Shown in pieces: positions 14,748 through 19,718 of a stretch of 19,718 bases of DNA (position 1 is its first letter; each line of letters begins with the position of its first letter). Source of the DNA: SICV01 sp038045265 (lineage in GTDB: Archaea; Nanobdellota; Nanobdellia; Pacearchaeales; GW2011-AR1); contig JBBSYL010000018.1 of assembly GCA_038045265.1 (NCBI GenBank), positions 1 through 19,718 of the forward strand, read 5' to 3'. The notes below the pieces were generated by a model, which saw only the letters and a list, made by a program, of their open reading frames with translations, was not told the origin of the DNA and made no database searches. The position numbers were made by a program, and so were the translations under genes.

Positions 14748-15227
14748 ATGGGGAATAAGTTTATAGTTTTGTTTTTTCTTTTAGGGATTGTTAGTTTGGG
14801 AGTTTTTGTAAGTGCTGTTTATGATGAAACTGATAATATTGATGGTGTTAGCGGTTTAGATGATGTTAATAGAATTGGTAACGATTTTAATGGTTTTAAT
14901 AATATTAACAGCGTGGAAGGAATTGTTAATACGCAGAGAATGATAAGAGATGCAGAAGGAAATGTTCTTTCTACGAATATTATTGGAGAAGAGGGAGTGA
15001 TTAATAATGTTGATAGAATTGGTGGAATTGATGAGCAGATTATAGGCAGGGACGAATATTATGGATATATAGTTGAGTTTGAAGAAAAGCCTGTAAAGGT
15101 GAAAGAGACAGAATTGAAAAAAGAATTGAAGAGAAATAGTGTAAGACCTGCATTTACTAAGACATTAGTAAGAGCATTTGGAGGAGTTACTAGTGAAAAT
15201 CAATTAACTAGTAAAGTTGCACAGCAA
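14748..15227 (+). CDS. Subtilisin-like (S8) protease, N-terminal segment (signal peptide and propeptide), cut by gap
   Basis: First of three pieces of one gene that should run to 19635. The 160 visible residues start with a Sec signal peptide (MGNKFIVLFF to about residue 23, cleavage near VSA). A low-complexity stretch rich in Asn, Asp, Gly and Ile follows (24-100, DNIDGV, GFNNINSVEG). Then comes a piece resembling the I9-type inhibitory propeptide of subtilases (YYGYIVEFEEKPVKVKE, 104-120, with a lysine-rich helix after it). The frame is open to the first run of N at 15228. The catalytic Asp motif would be expected shortly afterwards and must lie in the gap. The identification depends on the downstream segments; alone this piece would only be called secreted. 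Confidence 0.75.
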
Positions 15228-15327
15228 NNNNNNNNNNNNNNNNNNNNNNNNNNNNNNNNNNNNNNNNNNNNNNNNNNNNNNNNNNNNNNNNNNNNNNNNN
15301 NNNNNNNNNNNNNNNNNNNNNNNNNNN
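15228..15327. other. Assembly gap 1 (100 N) inside the protease gene
   Basis: Exactly 100 N, the conventional placeholder for unknown length. The reading frame shifts across it (100 is not a multiple of three), which carries no biological meaning. The missing DNA should hold the end of the propeptide and the S8 Asp motif (D-[ST]-G), because the next visible residues are HEDLG. Confidence 0.97.
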
Positions 15328-16448
15328 CATGAGGATTTGGGATCTACCACTCCTTTGGATAGAGATTATACCTTAATAGGAGATTATCTAGAATCTACAG
15401 CATTGTCTATTGGAGGTGACCGTTTGGCGTATGTTTCAAAAAAGAATATCTTTTTATATTCTTTTAATGATAAAAGTAAGACTGAATTTAAAAATCCATT
15501 CGATAAATCTTTTTCAAACATTGATTTGGATTCAGATTATTTAGCATATACTTTTTTAGAAGAAGATTATTCTTATCCTATTTACCTATATAATTTTAAG
15601 ACGGGCGATAGTACTTTTGTGGATGATATGACTTGGAAAGGTGAAGGAGGTTATCTGTCTTTTCTTTATTTGGGGGCAATTGATGTAGAAGATGGGTTTT
15701 TAGTATATCCTTTAGGCGAGAGATATGATTTTGTGAAGAATAAGATGGTATTGAGTCTCTGGGTTTATGATATTGCAAAAAATGAAAAAACTAAGTTAAA
15801 TGGTGAATGGATTGGCTCCGTTTTGCCCGCCATTATAGAAGATAACAAGGTGTATTATAATGATAAAACTGCTGTTACAAACTCGGATATGGGGGCCATG
15901 ACTATCTATGATCTCAATACTAAAGCATATCAAACTAAATCCTTGCCTGGTTTTTATCTTCTTTTGGATGTTAAAGATAACTCTGTAATCTACTCTACAG
16001 TTCAGAGTAAGGTTTATAGAGTATACAATCTTGAAACTGATACTTATTTTGATCTTTACTCTAAGACAGTTGATGGAGTTTCTAAAGAATTGCAAAGCTC
16101 AACAATATTTCAGACAAAATCTATCTCTAAACCAAATTTTGTAATCTCATTCATACCTAGTTTACGTCATGCAAAATTTGGAGAGGGAATTATTTTTTAT
16201 GAAGATGAGTCAACAATATCTTCGAGTAGCGATATTTTAATTTACAATTATAGTGCTAATTCAATAGACCAACTTACTTTACGTAGTGAAGTTATAGGGT
16301 TTGATTCTAATAAAGACAATATTGTCTGCTTTATCTCAGAGATAGATTTCAAAGTTAAATGTCATGAATACTCTCCGAACAATGATTACGAACTGCCTTC
16401 ACAAATAGACACATTTAATTCAAAAGTAATTGGAGGATATGACTTTAC
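15328..16448 (+). CDS. Subtilisin-like (S8) protease, middle segment: beta-propeller inserted in the catalytic domain
   Basis: Second piece of the protease, 373 residues, open at both ends. It starts with HEDLG, the 'HPDL' that follows the catalytic Asp in subtilases, and ends with KVIGGYDF, the strand that normally comes some 10-20 residues after HPDL and leads to the catalytic HGTHVAG. Between them are seven repeats of one pattern, a strand ending in a hydrophobic-Tyr step, a variable loop, then a second strand (-x-hydrophobic-Y-x-hydrophobic-): about residues 24-48 (DRLAYVSKKNIFLYSFND), 63-96, 116-153, 168-200, 213-242, 283-315 and 322-350. This is the signature of a seven-bladed beta-propeller related to TolB/DPP-IV-like domains. 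No catalytic residue is visible here. The propeller could gate or direct substrate access; that is inference. Confidence 0.68.
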
Positions 16449-16548
16449 NNNNNNNNNNNNNNNNNNNNNNNNNNNNNNNNNNNNNNNNNNNNNNNNNNNN
16501 NNNNNNNNNNNNNNNNNNNNNNNNNNNNNNNNNNNNNNNNNNNNNNNN
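16449..16548. other. Assembly gap 2 (100 N) inside the protease gene
   Basis: Exactly 100 N, again a placeholder. The flanks are KVIGGYDF before and ALLKQKHSDWTPE after, so the missing DNA should encode the S8 catalytic His motif, the oxyanion Asn region and the Ser motif (GTS[MA]), about 150-200 residues or more. The true gap is therefore probably well over 400 nt. Confidence 0.97.
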
Positions 16549-19500
16549 GCTTTGCTTAAACAAAAACATAGTGATTGGACTCCTGAAGATTTTAAGAATG
16601 TTTTGAAGGGGACAGCTAAAGATTTAGATAAGAAGGTTATTGAGCAAGGAAGTGGGAGAATACAGATTAAGAATGCAATAGATATTGTAGGTAAACCTTT
16701 GAAAGTAGAATTGCTGACTAAAGGAATAATAAAAGGAGTAGTCGGAATTAAAGCTAATGTGGTAGATAATGGAAACTTTAAGGATATTGAATTATATTTC
16801 AGAGAAAGTGAAACTGATTTAGAACAATCAATATTTTCTTCTAATAAAATCCCAGAGGATGATTTTCTTATGAATTTTGATAGTTCTACATTAGAGTCTG
16901 GAAAAGATTACGAGCTGGTTTTAGTAGTCCATGATTTAGATGGCAATTCATGGAAAGATGTTTCTTTTGTAACTCCATTGAATGTTTTTCTTGATATTAA
17001 TAAAAGTGAATTTTTCATGAAAAAAGAAAGAGTGGCAATAAAGGGTACTGCCTTTTCTGGTTCAATGAATAAATATGAAATTTCTTATAATAATTATGGA
17101 GAAACTGAAGAAAGTACTATTGCTATAGACTTAGTTAATGATGGAAGAAATTCTGTTATTGAAGGTACTCTGGGCTATTTTGATTTTAGAAAAGTGGATA
17201 ATGGTTTTTATAATTTGATACTTAAGGTTTATTCTGGTGATGGTACTTCAATGTACAGCAGGATAGTTATGTATGAACCAAACAGTGTAAAAAGAGGTTT
17301 GCCGATTGGGGAAGTGCAGAGTATTTTTGGTTACCCTGTTGTTGTTCATGAACCAATTATATCGGATGTAAACAGCGATGGAAAGGCCGAGCTTGTTGTT
17401 TCAAGTTTTGATATTAAAGATGAAAAAAATAGAGTTTTTCTATACGATATTAATGGGAAAGTAGATAGTTGGCCATATGAGTCTGTAATAGAAGGATGTC
17501 CTAATTTTGTTACTACATATAGACTATTAGATAGCATACCCATTCTTATTAATAATATGATTGTTATTTCTGATAGTTGCGGATTGACTTTTTTAAACAA
17601 TGATGGAGAAGTCAGTGAGAGTTTTGAGTATCCTTTTGAGACACGTCCTAATTATATTTCTTATGCTAATGGAAAAATTGGAATTAGGGATAGATTTTCA
17701 AATTCTTTCAGATTTATGTCTTTGGAAGGTGTAGAGACATCCAGAATATTATTTAATGAGGATGTTCCAAATTCTCCTCATTTTTATGGAGATTTCAATG
17801 GGAACGGAGAATTGGATATAGCTACTATTTCTTGGGATAATCTTCTTATCTTTGAATCTGACGGAGATCTTTTGCTAAAAAAGGCAGTAAGCGGTGGAAA
17901 TTTTATTTCGGCAGATGTTAATTTAGATAGAAAACAAGAGATAATTTTTAGTGAAGATGGCACCATACATGTTTGGAACGAAACTGGAGATGAATTGTTT
18001 GGATGGCCCGTAGTTAGTAGTAGTATTAGTGTTGGTAGTCTTTCCGTAGGCAATTTATTAGGCGATGAGGAGCTGGAGATTATATCTTATAATAGCTATG
18101 GAAAAATTGGTATATTTGATAGTGGGGGGAAATTAGTTAGAGAAATTCCTCTTAATATGCGGTCTGAATATGTTTATGTTTCAACTTATGATTTTGATGA
18201 TGACGGATATCACGAGTTAATATATGTTGATAATATAGGTATAGGACGAGACCTTTTTGAACCGCTCTATGTTATTAAGGTTGTTGGTTTGGGCAGTTCT
18301 TTGGAGGAAGAATTTGTTTTGGGGAATAGACGGATAGATACTCACTTGGGCAAATATCATCCAATTGTAAATGATTTTAGTGGGGGTGGAAAAGCAGAAA
18401 TTGCCCTTACATATTATCCATTTATCAAAGGAGATAGACATGTTTATACAGATTTTGTTGCAACAGATTATAGTTTTAAGGAAGAGAATATAGGTTGGCA
18501 GATGTTTGGACACGATGCCCAGCATACAGGATGTTACGATTGTGTGCAGGCAGAAGTAATTGATAATAGAATATATCACTCTGCTGACAACAATACCGAT
18601 GGAAGAATAGAGATAAATGAAGTTACAGCATATGGAAGTGCAAATGGACAGAAAAATTCTAATTTTTCTTCTGCGAGTTACATATGGAAGAATGGAGAAG
18701 TGTATGATGATAGAAATATAGGAGTTGTTGGTGAAAATAATTATATGGTGTTTGTTCCTTCTTCTTTGATTGGAAAGGCATTTTCATGCAGTGTTGAACA
18801 ATTAAAAGGAGATTTAGATAATAGTAAGGTATATGATAATTATGATTTGGATTTAATTAATTCTTATTTTGCTGGAGTGTTTGAAATGAATAATCCTATA
18901 TGTATGGATGTTAATGGGAATGGAGAATTAGGAGTATCAGATGTTGTTGAACTTAAGAATTTAATTGCTGAAAGTGGGAAGAAACCATTAATATGTGGGA
19001 ATTACGGAGATGTTAATAATGATACCAGGATTGGAGAAGATGATAAAGAATTAATAAGGAAAGCAGTATTAAGAGAGATTGAATTTACTAATGAACAGAA
19101 TAAAAGTGCAGATGTGAATAATGATGGAAATGTTAGCACACTAGATATTGCATATATTAGAAGATATTTGAATGATGAAATAGATACTTTCCCTGTTTGT
19201 GCTATCTTGTTAGAATGTACTGATACAGACAGATTTGACATAAATACCTTTGGAAAAGTAACTGATAAGGGTGTTGAGTATAATGATGAATGTGTTGGTG
19301 ATAGAAATGTAAAGGAATATACTTGTAGTGCTTCATTACTAGGGATAATTGGAAAGAAAGAGGTTAAATCAACGATTAAAGAGTGTCAGGTAAGATGTGA
19401 TTCTGGAAAGTGCGTTGAGCAGGATGTTAATATACAGAGGGCGTGCGTGGATGATGATGTTAATAATGATTTGACTAGATATGGAAAAGTGTTTTATCAG

Positions 19501-19635
19501 GGGCAGGAATATGGAGATAAATGTGCGGAATCTGGATTAAGCGTTAAGCAGTATTTCTGTGCAGATGATACGTTAAGGAATTTTGTGAAGAGATGTGCAA
19601 ATGGAATGAGATGTGGGAATGGGATTTGTGCTTGA
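16549..19635 (+). CDS. Subtilisin-like (S8) protease, C-terminal segment: end of catalytic domain, FG-GAP propeller, dockerin-like and Cys-rich modules
   Basis: Third piece, 1028 residues to the TGA. It begins with the helix that follows the catalytic Ser in subtilases (ALLKQKHSDWTPEDFKNVL, then GTAKDLD and QGSGRIQIKNAID, the classic 'G.G.....A' end of the S8 fold). Two beta-sandwich-like parts follow (about 16700-17290). Then comes an FG-GAP/VCBS-type propeller whose blades carry Asp-rich loops: DVNSDGKAELVVSS (about 17365), DFNGNGELDIATIS (17791), DVNLDRKQEIIF, LLGDEELEIIS, DFDDDGYHELIYVD and DFSGGGKAEIALTY, closing with GWQMFGHDAQHTGCYDC. An EF-hand-like ADNNTDGRIEINEVTAYG (about 18583) matches the LamG protein. 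Four dockerin-type repeats (18808-19170) include DVNGNGELGVSD and DVNNDGNVSTLD. Two Cys-rich repeats end the protein. Calcium binding is likely at many Asp loops. Extracellular location follows from the signal peptide. Confidence 0.82.
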   Translation, partial: ALLKQKHSDWTPEDFKNVLKGTAKDLDKKVIEQGSGRIQIKNAIDIVGKPLKVELLTKGIIKGVVGIKANVVDNGNFKDIELYFRESETDLEQSIFSSNKIPEDDFLMNFDSSTLESGKDYELVLVVHDLDGNSWKDVSFVTPLNVFLDINKSEFFMKKERVAIKGTAFSGSMNKYEISYNNYGETEESTIAIDLVNDGRNSVIEGTLGYFDFRKVDNGFYNLILKVYSGDGTSMYSRIVMYEPNSVKRGLPIGEVQSIFGYPVVVHEPIISDVNSDGKAELVVSSFDIKDEKNRVFLYDINGKVDSWPYESVIEGCPNFVTTYRLLDSIPILINNMIVISDSCGLTFLNNDGEVSESFEYPFETRPNYISYANGKIGIRDRFSNSFRFMSLEGVETSRILFNEDVPNSPHFYGDFNGNGELDIATISWDNLLIFESDGDLLLKKAVSGGNFISADVNLDRKQEIIFSEDGTIHVWNETGDELFGWPVVSSSISVGSLSVGNLLGDEELEIISYNSYGKIGIFDSGGKLVREIPLNMRSEYVYVSTYDFDDDGYHELIYVDNIGIGRDLFEPLYVIKVVGLGSSLEEEFVLGNRRIDTHLGKYHPIVNDFSGGGKAEIALTYYPFIKGDRHVYTDFVATDYSFKEENIGWQMFGHDAQHTGCYDCVQAEVIDNRIYHSADNNTDGRIEINEVTAYGSANGQKNSNFSSASYIWKNGEVYDDRNIGVVGENNYMVFVPSSLIGKAFSCSVEQLKGDLDNSKVYDNYDLDLINSYFAGVFEMNNPICMDVNGNGELGVSDVVELKNLIAESGKKPLICGNYGDVNNDTRIGEDDKELIRKAVLREIEFTNEQNKSADVNNDGNVSTLDIAYIRRYLNDEIDTFPVCAILLECTDTDRFDINTFGKVTDKGVEYNDECVGDRNVKEYTCSASLLGIIGKKEVKSTIKECQVRCDSGKCVEQDVNIQRACVDDDVNNDLTRYGKVFYQGQEYGDKCAESGLSVKQYFCADDTLRNFVKRCANGMRCGNGICA
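18580..19170 (+). repeat. EF-hand-like module and four dockerin-type repeats (protein-level)
   Basis: Within the protease C terminus five calcium-loop motifs occur: DNNTDGRIEINE (about 18586), GDLDNSKVYDNYDLDLI (about 18808), DVNGNGELGVSDVVELKNLI (about 18907), DVNNDTRIGEDDKELIRKAV (about 19009) and DVNNDGNVSTLDIAYIRRYL (about 19111). The last four have the Asp/Asn positions 1, 3, 5, 9 and 12 plus the helix of dockerin type I repeats and would make two dockerin domains. No cohesin partner is seen in the window. Confidence 0.65.
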
Positions 19636-19667
19636 TTTACTTTAGTAATATAATTCCTTAAAAAAGA

Positions 19668-19677
19668 TTTAAATATA
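19668..19677 (+). promoter_or_regulatory. TATA box of the gene starting at 19697
   Basis: TTTAAATATA preceded by AAAAAAGA, centred about 25 nt before the ATG at 19697. The same leaderless arrangement is seen at the other transcription-unit heads in this window. Confidence 0.55.
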
Positions 19678-19696
19678 TTGGTTGGTTTAGTGAATC

Positions 19697-19718
19697 ATGA
19701 AAGGTATTGCTTTTAAAG
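19697..19718 (+). CDS. Start of a downstream gene (partial)
   Basis: ATG at 19697 opens a frame (MKGIAFK) that runs off the window. The only support is the well-placed TATA box and its position 61 nt after the protease stop; seven residues do not allow identification. No Shine-Dalgarno is present, consistent with a leaderless first gene. Confidence 0.5.

Noticed and set aside
15217..15332. A frameshift or programmed recoding event at the first N run, because the frame changes there.
   Set aside because: The 100 N are a placeholder of arbitrary length, so frame across the gap has no meaning.
15328..16448. The middle protease segment as a separate TolB-like propeller gene unrelated to the protease.
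   Set aside because: It has no start or stop of its own, is open into both gaps, and its two ends carry the S8 residues HEDLG and KVIGGYDF that fit the missing catalytic core on each side.
1..19718. CRISPR arrays, tRNA or rRNA genes, insertion sequences, integrase or phage genes, toxin-antitoxin pairs.
   Set aside because: No direct-repeat array, RNA-gene signature, transposase or recombinase motif, or terminal inverted repeat around a coding unit was found on either strand.

Overview
The window comes from a low-GC archaeal genome, most probably a DPANN lineage of the Pacearchaeota/Woesearchaeota type, in a draft assembly. The evidence is the archaeal pair RpoL (RNA polymerase Rpb11 homologue) and RadB (RecA/Rad51-like), archaeal TATA boxes 24-27 nt before the first codon of most leading genes (leaderless mRNAs), very tight packing, and a pair of large modular secreted proteins of a style common in these lineages. 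The lineage call is an inference; no rRNA or other phylogenetic marker is present.

Layout. (1) 1-1338, plus strand: a possible tail of an upstream gene, rpoL, a 64-aa cysteine-containing membrane hairpin with a strong Shine-Dalgarno, and radB. (2) 1316-5102, minus strand: a GT4 glycosyltransferase, a sulfotransferase-like/GT8 fusion, and an ABC-2 export permease without its ATPase. (3) 5158-6967, plus strand: a second sulfotransferase-like/GT-A-like fusion and a small two-helix membrane protein. (4) 6964-10614, minus strand: an unrecognised protein with a Tat-like twin-arginine N terminus, a multi-pass GT-C-like membrane glycosyltransferase, and a polyprenyl-phosphate-type GT2 transferase. 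(5) 10776-19635, plus strand: a 1319-aa secreted LamG protein and, 12 nt downstream with a Shine-Dalgarno, a very large secreted subtilisin-like (S8) protease broken by two 100-N assembly gaps. (6) 19697-end: the first codons of another leaderless gene.

How it fits together. Regions 2-4 look like a surface-glycan module: cytoplasmic sugar transferases (GT4, GT8, GT-A-like), two sulfotransferase-like domains that may sulfate the product, an exporter subunit, and a GT2/GT-C pair that could make and use a lipid-linked sugar outside the membrane. Region 5 encodes large exported proteins rich in N-x-S/T sequons, which would be natural acceptors for such glycans. The joint role is inferred from gene order.

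The most unusual item is the protease. The segment between the two gaps starts with the residues that normally follow the catalytic Asp motif (HEDLG) and ends with the residues that normally precede the catalytic His motif (KVIGGYDF). Between them lie about 350 residues with seven repeats that read as a seven-bladed beta-propeller. The propeller would be inserted inside the S8 catalytic domain rather than appended to it. A second, FG-GAP-type propeller, an EF-hand-like module, four dockerin-type repeats and cysteine-rich modules follow the catalytic domain. All three catalytic residues fall in the gaps, so this needs gap closure.
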